Assembly (NCBI GenBank): GCA_037130425.1
Contig: JBAXTB010000257.1
Span: 1 to 8,292, forward strand
Length of the DNA stretch: 8,292 nt
From: M3007 sp037130425
GTDB lineage: Bacteria; Bacteroidota; Bacteroidia; Chitinophagales; Saprospiraceae
Direction: 5' to 3'
Under the pieces are notes generated by a model. It saw only the letters and a list, made by a program, of their open reading frames with translations, was not told the DNA's origin and made no database searches. Position numbers and translations under genes: made by a program. Every line of letters starts with the position of its first letter. Within the stretch, counting starts at the first letter, position 1. Positions 1 through 6,762 of the stretch are shown in pieces.

Positions 1-704
1 CCGTCCTGCAACATGGTGATGCAAAACGGACAATTGGCCACCACCGCTTCCGGATTGGTACCGAGCGCTTCTTCCACCCGTTCGATGTTGATGCGCTTGT
101 CGCCGGGTTCATCTTCTTTCCACATTTGAGCGCCGCCCGCGCCGCAACAAAGGCCGTTTTTACGAGAGCGTTTCATTTCGACCAGGTCGGTATCCAGTGC
201 TTCGAGCAGGGCACGCGGGGCTTCGTACACATCGTTTGCGCGGCCGAGGTAGCAGGAATCGTGGTAGGTAATGCGCTTGCCTTTGAATTCACCGCCTTCC
301 TTCATTTTCAATTTGCCCTGTGCAATCAAATCATTGAGTAGTTGCGTATGGTGGATCACCTCGTATTCACCGCCTAAAGCCGGATATTCATTTTTAAGTA
401 CATTAAAGCAGTGCGGACAAGCCGTGACGATCTTTTTTACGCTGTACATATTCAGCGTTTCAATATTCATCAGGGCGGTCATTTGGAACAAAAATTCATT
501 GCCCGCTCTTCTCGCCGGGTCGCCGGTGCAGCGTTCTTCATTGCCGAGAATGGCAAATTCAATACCGGCGTGGTTGAGTATTTCGCACAATGCGCGCGTA
601 ATTTTTTGCGCCCTTGCATCGAAACTGCCTGCGCAGCCTACCCAAAATAAAATTTCCGGGGTCTGTCCCGCTGCCTGATATTCCGCGATGGTTCTGACTG
701 TCAT
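1..704 (-). CDS. Double CCG-domain (Fe-S)-binding protein, HdrB/HdrD-like, C-terminal end missing
   Basis: The frame reads from ATG at 704 to the left edge, giving 234 codons with no stop; only the far C-terminus is outside. Two cysteine-rich CCG domains are visible. The first has C24, C59 (in RCTGDP) and C96/C99 (CPHC). The second has C151 (DSCYLGR), C186-C187 (CCGAGG) and C225/C228 (CPFC). In HdrB, GlpC, GlcF and LutA relatives this module binds a [4Fe-4S] or non-cubane cluster and works in thiol-disulfide or quinone-linked electron transfer. No signal peptide or membrane helix is seen, so it is likely a cytoplasmic subunit docked on the membrane Fe-S protein encoded at 4176-5486, which is in the same operon. 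It starts 18 bp after the FG-GAP gene ends, with no obvious ribosome binding site. The first domain lacks the double Cys (C59 is followed by Thr), a variant I associate with Bacteroidota homologues. The family call is firm; the substrate is unknown. Confidence 0.9.
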   Translation of the reverse strand, partial: MTVRTIAEYQAAGQTPEILFWVGCAGSFDARAQKITRALCEILNHAGIEFAILGNEERCTGDPARRAGNEFLFQMTALMNIETLNMYSVKKIVTACPHCFNVLKNEYPALGGEYEVIHHTQLLNDLIAQGKLKMKEGGEFKGKRITYHDSCYLGRANDVYEAPRALLEALDTDLVEMKRSRKNGLCCGAGGAQMWKEDEPGDKRINIERVEEALGTNPEAVVANCPFCITMLQD

Positions 705-722
705 AATACGTTGGTTATGATG

Positions 723-3700
723 TTATTGTGCTTCGGGTGCGTTCATTTCAAATAATTGCAAACGGTCGTTGTTGTTGGCCACAACCACGAGTTTTTTACC
801 GCCTGTGCTGCGCAGGATTTTAATGCCCCGCGCTTCTTTCACGGCCCATAAACCAGATTGCATGGCAGTCAGCGCATTAAAATTGCCTTTGGAATCGTTT
901 TGAAGCCAAAGTCCGTTTCCGGCGTCAATCGGACCGGTTTCTACCTGCTGGCCATAATCATTTCCTACAAAAACCAGGTCCGGCGCTTGTCCGCTCGCTC
1001 GACTAAAGGTTTCAATGCCCCAAACCGGTGCTTCCTGGGCCTGGTTTGGCAATATTTTGATCGTGAATTTACCGCCATTATTGATGAAAATGGCCGAACC
1101 AAGGTAATTAACGTGGAATTGCAAAGCCGAGCTCAGGTCGCTTGCCTCAAATAAATCCTCGATCGTAGCATGTGCATAAGGCCCGTACCGCACGAATTTT
1201 TTCTTCAAAATGGGCAATTGCTTCAATAGAATGTCGCGCATCGGAACCGGCACGTTTTTCCCGCCCTGGGTTTGCGTCATAATCGGGTCAATGCTGCCGT
1301 TGTTGTCAAAGTCTTTGGCATACAATTTCAAGGGCGCTTCTGGCGAAGCAGTATATCTGCTGTTATAGCCAAGGTTGCCCGCGACTATATCCATATCGCC
1401 GTCCTGATCTACGTCTACTGCAGCAAGCGAATGCCAGAAACCTTCGGTGTTATTCAATCCGAACTGTTCGGTCGTGCGTTCAAGTTTGCCTTTTTGCAGG
1501 CTAAATACCTCAATTGGCATCCATTCGCCACTGACAATAAGTTCGGCTTTGCCATCGCCGTTGAGGTCGGCCCAGGTCATGGCGCGCACCATGCCGATTT
1601 TGCGCAATGGATTGGCTATCAGATCAGTAACATCTTCAAAAACGCCGTTGTTATTCCGCAATACATAACTGTTCGGCGCAGTAGGGTAGGCCAACGGCGT
1701 ACACCAGCCGCCCAAAATCAGGTCGTCATCGCCGTCGCCGTCAATATCGTGGGTGCTTACGGCAGCGGTGCTACCGGTGATGCTTGGAAATGAGTTTAAA
1801 GTCGCATTGCTGAAATTGCCGTGCCCGTCGTTGCGGTATAAGCGCGGCTGGTATTTCGGGTCATTGGCGTTAAAAGAATTGCCGCCACTGGTCACGCACA
1901 GGTCCAAATCCCCGTCGTGGTCGGCGTCAAAAAAGACAGCGCCCGCATCTTCGTAAGCCTGGTCGGCGGCCCAAACGGCTGTAGATGACTCTTGAAACGT
2001 ACCGCCTGCTTTTTGAATAAACAAGGCGCCGGGCGATCCTGCCGCATTGCCCACAAAAAAATCGTCCAAACCGTCGCCGTTCACATCGCCGGAAGCGAGC
2101 GCGGGACCGGGATTCGACAGTTTCCAAGGCAACAAACGCTCGCGGTTAAAGTCTTGAATATCATCTTCTTTATGTACAAAAACAGGCGCAGTGATTTCCT
2201 GCATTTTGGGCGTTTGTGTTGCCAGCGGACTCAATTTTCCAGGTTGGGCGTCGCTGTATTTTACGGTGTAACGTTTGTTGGTCGCCACATTGTCCAACAC
2301 GGCAAGTTTGCCGCCGGGAAATTCGATTTCAACACGTTGCACATTCGTAATATTTCCAAGCCCGAAATGAATCAGCGGCTCTACGGTCGACAAAAAGCCG
2401 CGCGTCGGATTGATTTCTTCATAAAAAACCTGATTGCCTTGCACGATGCGCGCGCGGGCGCCGGTGGCAAACGGATTTTGCGGGCTGCCTACCACCTTGA
2501 TTTGCAACCAGCTCTGCCCTTTGCCTGATTCCACGGCTTTGTTTTTATACACATAAGCCGGCATGTCTATATTGTTGATAATCAAATCCATGTCACCGTC
2601 GTTGTCCAAATCGGCGTAGGCGGTTCCGTTGGAATAGGTGCGTTCAACAAAACCCCAGGCGGTGCTCACATTTTCAAAGGTTAGATCGCCGCGGTTGCGG
2701 AAACAGTAGTTTTGAATCGGAGTAGAAGGAACAAGGTTCAGATAGTCCTGAATTTTAGGAAAGCGTTTTTGGGTCAAACCGCCTGTTTTTTCAATCGAAT
2801 CTGCCGTAAAAGTCAGGTAGTCCAAATTGCTCACATCGCGGCGATAACCATTGGCAATAAACAAATCGCGGTAGCCGTCGTTATCAAAATCTTCCAACAG
2901 CGGCCCCCAGCTCCAGTCGGTTTGGAACACGCCTGCCAAACAACCAATTTCGCTAAAACTGCCACGCCCATTGTTGATCTGCAACACATTACGCATTTGT
3001 TGTTTTCCGTAACCGTATTTGGCGAGGGTCGTGTAGCGGTCGAGTAGCATGGTGGTCATCAACTCTTTTTGCCGCCCGTAATCTTCCGCCAGCATGTCCA
3101 GCGCCACGATGTCCTGAAGGCCGTCGTTGTTGATGTCTGCAATATCCACGCCCATGGTGTGGTTGCTTGAATGGCGGAAATAGTCGCCGTAATGGTCGGT
3201 GAAATTCCCTGGTTGTGCGGGGTTGTTCAAATATACGATATCCGGCTCGATGTAGTCATTTCCGATCACGATGTCGGTAAATCCGTCGTTGTTGATGTCC
3301 GTGGTGGTCACGCTCAAGCCGAACGCGCGGTTCTGGATACCGGCTTGTTTGCTAATGTCTGTAAATGTATTATCGCCGTTGTTTCGATACAAATGATCAG
3401 ATTCGGTTGGGTCGTTCGGAGCAGTAGTGCGCACCAAAACGCCGCCGCCCTGATCCACCAAACGGGTTGAATTCACGGATTTGAAGTCAACCGGATAGTT
3501 CAAAACATAGCAGTCTAAATCGCCGTCATTGTCGGCGTCAAAGAAGTTGGCGTGGTTCGAAGCAGCGCCGTCGGCCAAACCAAACGCTTTGGCTTTTTCT
3601 GTAAACGTACCGTTTTGATTATTGATAAACAACAAGTTACGTCGCGCGTCATTGTTTACCAAACCCGTGCGACACACATAAATATCCTGCCAGCCGTCGG

Positions 3701-4106
3701 CATTTACGTCGGCTATGGTAACGCCGGTTTTGTCTCCTTCCGGGGCTTCCACACCGGCTGCTTCGCTTACATCTTTGAAGGAGAAGTTACCTAAATTCTG
3801 GTACAATTTGCATTTGCCTTGCGTACTCACAAAATACAAATCCTGCAAACCGTCGTTGTTAAAATCAATTACACCCACACCGCCGCCGTTGTACAGGTAG
3901 GAGTTTGTCAGGATGGTATTTTGATGGGTTTCATCAATATTGTTTTCAAAATCGATGCCCGTGGATTTTTCGCGTTCAAACAAGGCGTCTTTCGGTGCGG
4001 GGGCAACTACAGAGCCGGGTTTAAGCGAACCTTTTTCACCGCATTGCGTGGTTCCGATCAGGAGGACAGCAAGTAAACCGGATTTATAAATAACAGGTAG
4101 TTTCAT
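723..4106 (-). CDS. FG-GAP/VCBS repeat protein with ASPIC/UnbV domain, probable surface lipoprotein
   Basis: This is a large exported protein of the Bacteroidota VCBS/ASPIC class, expected on the cell surface as a calcium-stabilised beta-propeller; its ligand is unknown. I start it at ATG 4106 (1127 aa). The frame can be extended four codons to a TTG at 4118, but the ATG places the basic and hydrophobic signal sequence directly at the N-terminus. Cys22 follows the hydrophobic stretch (IGTTQC), so it may be a lipoprotein, although the residues before Cys do not match the classic lipobox. Thirteen Ca-loop motifs of the form DxDxDG or close variants begin near residues 81, 133, 190, 270, 324, 406, 499, 674, 727, 787, 847, 898 and 932. 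Between the two sets, about residues 533-614 form an ASPIC/UnbV domain (FATGARARI, HFGLG, VEIEFPGG). The C-terminal 180 residues continue the family pattern without DG loops. It lies 69 bp after one Fe-S gene and 18 bp before its partner, so it is probably co-transcribed. No frameshift is seen. Confidence 0.93.
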   Translation of the reverse strand: MKLPVIYKSGLLAVLLIGTTQCGEKGSLKPGSVVAPAPKDALFEREKSTGIDFENNIDETHQNTILTNSYLYNGGGVGVIDFNNDGLQDLYFVSTQGKCKLYQNLGNFSFKDVSEAAGVEAPEGDKTGVTIADVNADGWQDIYVCRTGLVNNDARRNLLFINNQNGTFTEKAKAFGLADGAASNHANFFDADNDGDLDCYVLNYPVDFKSVNSTRLVDQGGGVLVRTTAPNDPTESDHLYRNNGDNTFTDISKQAGIQNRAFGLSVTTTDINNDGFTDIVIGNDYIEPDIVYLNNPAQPGNFTDHYGDYFRHSSNHTMGVDIADINNDGLQDIVALDMLAEDYGRQKELMTTMLLDRYTTLAKYGYGKQQMRNVLQINNGRGSFSEIGCLAGVFQTDWSWGPLLEDFDNDGYRDLFIANGYRRDVSNLDYLTFTADSIEKTGGLTQKRFPKIQDYLNLVPSTPIQNYCFRNRGDLTFENVSTAWGFVERTYSNGTAYADLDNDGDMDLIINNIDMPAYVYKNKAVESGKGQSWLQIKVVGSPQNPFATGARARIVQGNQVFYEEINPTRGFLSTVEPLIHFGLGNITNVQRVEIEFPGGKLAVLDNVATNKRYTVKYSDAQPGKLSPLATQTPKMQEITAPVFVHKEDDIQDFNRERLLPWKLSNPGPALASGDVNGDGLDDFFVGNAAGSPGALFIQKAGGTFQESSTAVWAADQAYEDAGAVFFDADHDGDLDLCVTSGGNSFNANDPKYQPRLYRNDGHGNFSNATLNSFPSITGSTAAVSTHDIDGDGDDDLILGGWCTPLAYPTAPNSYVLRNNNGVFEDVTDLIANPLRKIGMVRAMTWADLNGDGKAELIVSGEWMPIEVFSLQKGKLERTTEQFGLNNTEGFWHSLAAVDVDQDGDMDIVAGNLGYNSRYTASPEAPLKLYAKDFDNNGSIDPIMTQTQGGKNVPVPMRDILLKQLPILKKKFVRYGPYAHATIEDLFEASDLSSALQFHVNYLGSAIFINNGGKFTIKILPNQAQEAPVWGIETFSRASGQAPDLVFVGNDYGQQVETGPIDAGNGLWLQNDSKGNFNALTAMQSGLWAVKEARGIKILRSTGGKKLVVVANNNDRLQLFEMNAPEAQ
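3121..3299. repeat. Exact 17-bp repeat pair encoding FG-GAP calcium loops
   Basis: The 17-mer CCGTCGTTGTTGATGTC occurs exactly at 3121-3137 and 3283-3299. On the coding (minus) strand it spells the DINNDG loop that starts near residues 324 and 270. Degenerate copies of the CCGTCGTTG core recur through the gene, for example near 2598, 2877 and 3851, once for each calcium loop. The repeats follow from the protein's loop motif and are not a mobile or regulatory repeat. They could, however, support recombination between repeat units. Confidence 0.75.
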
Positions 4107-4175
4107 ATTGATTTTCAAAGCAGTGAGCGTTGTTTTATCAATGATTTGATTGGCAAAGCCTTGGTTTTATGTATT

Positions 4176-5486
4176 TTATGCATTTTTCCAGGCATCGCGG
4201 TCGGCGGACATGGCCCAGGCGGCGCCGTTGTTTTCAATGGCGTTGAACATCGGTAACCAATCGGAAGGCCCGGCCGATTGGGTCAGGATTTCGTGGCGGC
4301 GCATTTTTAAAATAATATCGAGCGGATTGATAAGTACCGGGCAGGCTTCCACACAGGCGTTGCAGGTGGTGCAAGCGTGTAGTTCTTCAGGACTGATATA
4401 ATCGAACAGGCTTTTACCGTCGTTGTAATTTTCAAGGCTTTGTTTGCCGCTGTCGATGGTTTGGCCGATTTCTTCCGCGCGATCGCGCACGTCCATCATA
4501 ATTTTGCGGGGCGATAGTTTTTTGCCGGTCAGGTTTGCAGGGCAGTTGGCGGTACATCGTCCACATTCTGTACAGGAATAGGCTTGCATCACGTTGATCC
4601 AACTAAGAGAAAGCACATCGTTGGCCCCAAATTCCGGCAATTCAGCCAGCGCGCCTGCATCCGGTTGATCCAAACCCATCATAATCCGCACCTCTTTTTG
4701 TACTTCCGGCATGTTTTCAATTTCACCTTTTGGCGTCAGGCGGGCGTACCAGGTGTTGGGAAATGCGAGCAGGATATGCAGGTGTTTGGAATACGGCAGG
4801 TAGCACAAAAATGCGAACACGGTCAAGATATGCAGCCACCAACCGAAGCGTTCTACACCAATGAGCGCATCTGTTTGAAGATTGCCAAACAGCGCCGGGC
4901 CAAGCCAACTGCTCACGGCAAAAGCGCCGGTTTGATGGTAATGTTCCAAGCCCCTGGTTTGCAGCACTTTATCGCCGCCGTTCATACAAAAAATGCCGAC
5001 GATCAACACGATTTCAGCGAACAGGATATAATTTGCATCCCGAAATGGAAAGCCTTTTAACTCCGGTTTTTGAAAACGCGCTATTTTGAGCAAGTTGCGT
5101 CGCGACAGGAAAATCAGCGTTGCCACAAAGGCCAATACCGACAGAATTTCGATAAAACTAATGACAAACGTATAAAAACCGCCTAAATACGGCGCATAAA
5201 TGCGGTGCGTACCCAGAATACCGTCGGTAAAAATTTCAATTAGTTCAATTTGCGTGATGACGAATGCTACATAAATAAACAAGTGCAGCACAGCCGGCAA
5301 GGTCATTTTGAACATCTTTTGCTGACCAAGGGCGATCAGCATGGTGTTGCGCCAGCGTTGAGCAGTGTCGCCCGTTACTTTTTCGGGTTTTCCCAGAAAA
5401 ATATTACGCCGAACCCGGCTGAATCCTTTGTATGAAAACCAACCTGCGGCGGCCGTTATGGCTAAAAAAAGGATCGTTTGCAGCAT
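4176..5486 (-). CDS. Membrane-bound di-[4Fe-4S] electron-transfer protein, HdrC/NarI-like
   Basis: This 436-residue protein joins a multi-helix membrane part to a ferredoxin-type domain. Likely membrane helices lie near residues 2-17, 62-86, 104-127, 152-168 and 216-240. Histidines at 68, 219, 235 and 237 sit in or at the ends of helices and could ligate haem b, as in NarI-type cytochrome subunits. The C-terminal part has two complete cluster motifs: CTECGRCTANCP (C305, C308, C311, C315) and CTTCNACVEACP (C372, C375, C378, C382). This arrangement fits an electron conduit between a soluble Fe-S partner and quinone, as in Hdr, Glp and Lut-type complexes. The natural partner is the CCG protein at 1-704. 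The frame extends 11 codons upstream to a TTG at 5519, but I prefer ATG 5486 because it starts directly at the first hydrophobic segment. It is the first gene of the minus-strand operon. Donor and acceptor cannot be read from the sequence. Confidence 0.9.
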   Translation of the reverse strand: MLQTILFLAITAAAGWFSYKGFSRVRRNIFLGKPEKVTGDTAQRWRNTMLIALGQQKMFKMTLPAVLHLFIYVAFVITQIELIEIFTDGILGTHRIYAPYLGGFYTFVISFIEILSVLAFVATLIFLSRRNLLKIARFQKPELKGFPFRDANYILFAEIVLIVGIFCMNGGDKVLQTRGLEHYHQTGAFAVSSWLGPALFGNLQTDALIGVERFGWWLHILTVFAFLCYLPYSKHLHILLAFPNTWYARLTPKGEIENMPEVQKEVRIMMGLDQPDAGALAELPEFGANDVLSLSWINVMQAYSCTECGRCTANCPANLTGKKLSPRKIMMDVRDRAEEIGQTIDSGKQSLENYNDGKSLFDYISPEELHACTTCNACVEACPVLINPLDIILKMRRHEILTQSAGPSDWLPMFNAIENNGAAWAMSADRDAWKNA

Positions 5487-5567
5487 ATTCTGTTTTAACG
5501 CTAACCGGCAAACAGGCAAGAACAGTATTTTCCGCTGCGCCGAAATAAAAAAAATCGTTTAACGGGC

Positions 5568-5575
5568 GAAAAGTA
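5568..5575 (-). promoter_or_regulatory. Possible -7 element for the Fe-S/FG-GAP operon
   Basis: On the minus strand this reads TACTTTTC, one base from the Bacteroidota -7 consensus TAnnTTTG. It lies about 80 bp upstream of the ATG at 5486. No good TTG is seen at the -33 position, so the assignment is weak. A second, poorer candidate is the TTGCCTGTTTGCC stretch just upstream of the start codon. Confidence 0.3.
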
Positions 5576-5589
5576 CAGCGATAAGCATA

Positions 5590-5597
5590 GACTTTTG
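5590..5597 (+). promoter_or_regulatory. Possible -7 element for the phosphoribosyltransferase gene
   Basis: GACTTTTG differs by one base from TACTTTTG, the -7 type found before the regulator gene at 6755. The following bases are also shared: ACTTTTGCATG occurs at both 5591-5601 and 6756-6766. It lies 53 bp before the ATG at 5651. No clear -33 TTG is present. Confidence 0.35.
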
Positions 5598-5650
5598 CAT
5601 GAAAATTGATCCCAAGTTTTACAATCAGCTAATTTTATAAACGGAATCGT

Positions 5651-6151
5651 ATGCGCATCCTCGACGATCGGCAAATCAGGCAAAAAATTAAACGTATTGC
5701 AATCGAAATCCTTGAACGGCACTACGATGAATCGGAACTCATTTTGGCCGGCCTCAACAACAATGGTTGGGGTTTTGCCTGTCTGCTGCAAGCCGAATTG
5801 CTGCCCATCAAACCGGCAGGGATGCAAATTACTATGACGCGCATCCACCTCAATCCGGCCAATCCGGTGGAGTTCGATCCTTATATTGAATTGGCGCCTG
5901 AAGCAGTAGATGGCAAACCTGTTATTATTATAGATGACGTGGCGAACACCGGACGCACCGTTTTTTACGCTGTTCAGCCCTTGCTGAAAATCGTACCTAC
6001 TTGTGTGGAAGTGGCAGTTCTGGTTGACCGCAAGCACAAATCTTTCCCGGTAAAAGCCGATTATGTCGGACTTTCCTTAGCAACAACCCTGAAAGATCAT
6101 ATTAAGGTTCAAATCAACGACGCCACCGAAATGGCCGTTTTCCTTGAGTGA
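5651..6151 (+). CDS. PyrR-like type I phosphoribosyltransferase
   Basis: This is a complete 166-residue protein from ATG to TGA. Residues 91-103 (VIIIDDVANTGRT) are the PRPP-binding motif of type I phosphoribosyltransferases, with the paired Asp and the TGRT loop. Downstream, VDRKHKSFPVKADYVG (about residues 125-140) closely resembles the segment that marks PyrR, the pyrimidine-operon attenuator and uracil phosphoribosyltransferase. The N-terminal part differs: the usual TRG loop of PyrR is replaced by GLNNNGWGF near residues 34-42, and the segment after it (TMTRIHLNP) is also divergent. I therefore call it PyrR-like and do not assign pyrR. The protein is probably cytoplasmic and acts on a base or a nucleotide-like substrate with PRPP. 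It stands alone, divergent from the Fe-S operon and convergent with ccmE, and no pyrimidine genes are adjacent. No attenuator-type leader is visible in its short upstream region. Confidence 0.85.
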   Translation: MRILDDRQIRQKIKRIAIEILERHYDESELILAGLNNNGWGFACLLQAELLPIKPAGMQITMTRIHLNPANPVEFDPYIELAPEAVDGKPVIIIDDVANTGRTVFYAVQPLLKIVPTCVEVAVLVDRKHKSFPVKADYVGLSLATTLKDHIKVQINDATEMAVFLE

Positions 6152-6156
6152 TTTGA

Positions 6157-6184
6157 GGGAAACGCAACGTTTAGCCCTTCTTTT
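6157..6184 (+). terminator. Hairpin with T-rich tail between convergent genes
   Basis: GGGAAACG at 6157-6164 pairs with CGTTT at 6168-6172 and CCC at 6175-6177. This makes a 5-bp and a 3-bp stem separated by a two-base bulge, with a CAA loop. It is followed by TTCTTTT on the plus strand. The hairpin starts five bases after the phosphoribosyltransferase stop codon, as expected for an intrinsic terminator. It also contains the ccmE stop codon. On the minus strand the tail is not T-rich, so termination of ccmE here is less certain. Confidence 0.55.
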
Positions 6185-6566
6185 CCCTTACATAAATCTC
6201 CTGATCCTTGTATTTAGAAGGGCATTTCAGTAGCATGTCGGAGGCTTTGAATACATCGCCTTCCATTTCGCCGGTCAGCACGATTGATTCAGAGCGTTCA
6301 AAATCTTGCGGTTTGGCCGCATTCAGGATCACTTGGCGTACATCGCCGGCGTCATCCTTTAGGTAAAATGCAAGGTGGTTGGTGTTTTTTTCCGGATCGT
6401 ATTCGACAGGGCGGTCTTTGACCAGTTGACCAATCAGCTTTACCTTGTCACCGATTTTGGCGGCCTGGGTAAAATTGGCATAAGTAGTAACGTCTTTACT
6501 GGCAGATATCAGGATGCCAATGGCAGCAGCAATTACTGCAATAGCAATCAAATGGACTTTCTTCAT
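6171..6566 (-). CDS. ccmE: Cytochrome c maturation haem chaperone CcmE, CxxxY type
   Basis: This 131-residue protein starts at an ATG with a single N-terminal membrane anchor (about residues 5-22), followed by a small OB-fold-like periplasmic domain. Landmarks are KVKLIGQLVKDRP (about 41-53), a polar strand region with LAFYLKDDAG, the VLTGEM strand (about 96-101) and FKASDMLLKCPSKY at 106-119. CcmE receives haem from the CcmABCD export machinery, holds it covalently in the periplasm and passes it to CcmF/CcmH for attachment to c-type cytochromes. Classic CcmE uses the His of an HxxxY motif; here the equivalent position is Cys115, giving CxxxY with Tyr119, a known variant class in some bacteria and archaea. 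No other ccm gene lies in the window, so it is detached from the rest of the pathway here. It is transcribed away from the regulator gene at 6828. I am confident of the family because of the anchor, the domain length and the C-terminal motif together. Confidence 0.85.
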   Translation of the reverse strand: MKKVHLIAIAVIAAAIGILISASKDVTTYANFTQAAKIGDKVKLIGQLVKDRPVEYDPEKNTNHLAFYLKDDAGDVRQVILNAAKPQDFERSESIVLTGEMEGDVFKASDMLLKCPSKYKDQEIYVREKKG

Positions 6567-6588
6567 AGTTTCAAAATATTGAACAACG

Positions 6589-6596
6589 CAAAAATA
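6589..6596 (-). promoter_or_regulatory. Probable ccmE -7 promoter element
   Basis: On the minus strand this reads TATTTTTG, a full match to the Bacteroidota -7 consensus TAnnTTTG. It lies 22 bp upstream of the ccmE ATG at 6566, giving a short leader. No clear TTG stands at -33; that area is instead occupied by a GC-rich inverted repeat. Confidence 0.5.
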
Positions 6597-6612
6597 CGGA
6601 TTATTCAGTCAC

Positions 6613-6631
6613 CGCGCCCGGATTTAGCGCG
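6613..6631. repeat. GC-rich inverted repeat in the -33 region of ccmE
   Basis: CGCGC at 6613-6617 and GCGCG at 6627-6631 form perfect 5-bp arms around a 9-base spacer. This is a GC-rich patch in an otherwise AT-rich intergenic region. Its position just upstream of the ccmE -7 element would suit an operator, but arms this short can arise by chance. Confidence 0.35.
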
Positions 6632-6644
6632 TTAGGATTTTCAT

Positions 6645-6669
6645 AATTGTGTAAATTCGTGCAATTTTG
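6645..6669. repeat. Degenerate AATT-GTG tandem units
   Basis: AATTGTGTA is followed by AATTCGTGCA and then ATTTTG, so a 9-10 bp unit is repeated imperfectly between the divergent promoters. It could be a binding site or a remnant of a dispersed intergenic repeat. The sequence alone does not decide. Confidence 0.3.
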
Positions 6670-6699
6670 AAAGATTCTAAACGATTTAATTTAACGCAC

Positions 6700-6719
6700 T
6701 ACCGTACTATACCGTATTG
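6700..6719 (+). promoter_or_regulatory. Direct repeat TACCGTA with 10-bp period, candidate operator
   Basis: TACCGTACTA at 6700-6709 is followed by TACCGTATTG at 6710-6719, so seven bases repeat exactly one helical turn apart. The pair lies about 36 bp upstream of the regulator's -7 element at 6755, a usual place for an activator or autoregulator site. AraC-type and response-regulator proteins often bind such direct repeats, so binding by the downstream gene product is possible but unproven. Confidence 0.4.
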
Positions 6720-6754
6720 TCGACATGTTCTACCTACGAATAATTTTTTTTCGT

Positions 6755-6762
6755 TACTTTTG
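6755..6762 (+). promoter_or_regulatory. Probable -7 promoter element of the REC-AraC regulator gene
   Basis: TACTTTTG matches the Bacteroidota TAnnTTTG -7 consensus exactly and is followed by the frequent C. The -33 TTG is not clear; TTC at 6728-6730 is the nearest candidate. Transcription from here would give a leader of roughly 58-60 bases before the ATG at 6828. Confidence 0.55.

Noticed and set aside
126..678. Three overlapping plus-strand open frames near the left edge
   Set aside because: They are antisense to the CCG-domain protein, whose conserved cysteines lie on the minus strand.
1272..1793. 173-codon plus-strand open frame
   Set aside because: It is antisense to the FG-GAP gene and mirrors its repeats; no domain or start signal supports it.
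1992..2528. 178-codon plus-strand open frame
   Set aside because: It lies fully antisense to the FG-GAP gene, whose protein has clear domains throughout. The frame has no recognisable motif and owes its length to codon bias on the other strand.
723..4106. Recurring CCGTCGTTGTT sequences considered as a CRISPR or mobile repeat
   Set aside because: The copies are in frame, spaced irregularly and encode the DxNxDG loops of the protein, so they are coding repeats.
4107..4175. Possible terminator or separate promoter before the FG-GAP gene
   Set aside because: Only 3-4 bp stems and no TAnnTTTG element are seen on the minus strand, so nothing supports breaking the operon here.
4584..5060. 158-codon plus-strand open frame
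   Set aside because: It is antisense to the membrane Fe-S protein, which carries two intact cluster motifs in this span.
5501..6037. 178-codon minus-strand open frame
   Set aside because: It is antisense to the phosphoribosyltransferase, which has a clear PRPP motif. The frame's product has no family features and would overlap the start of the Fe-S operon.
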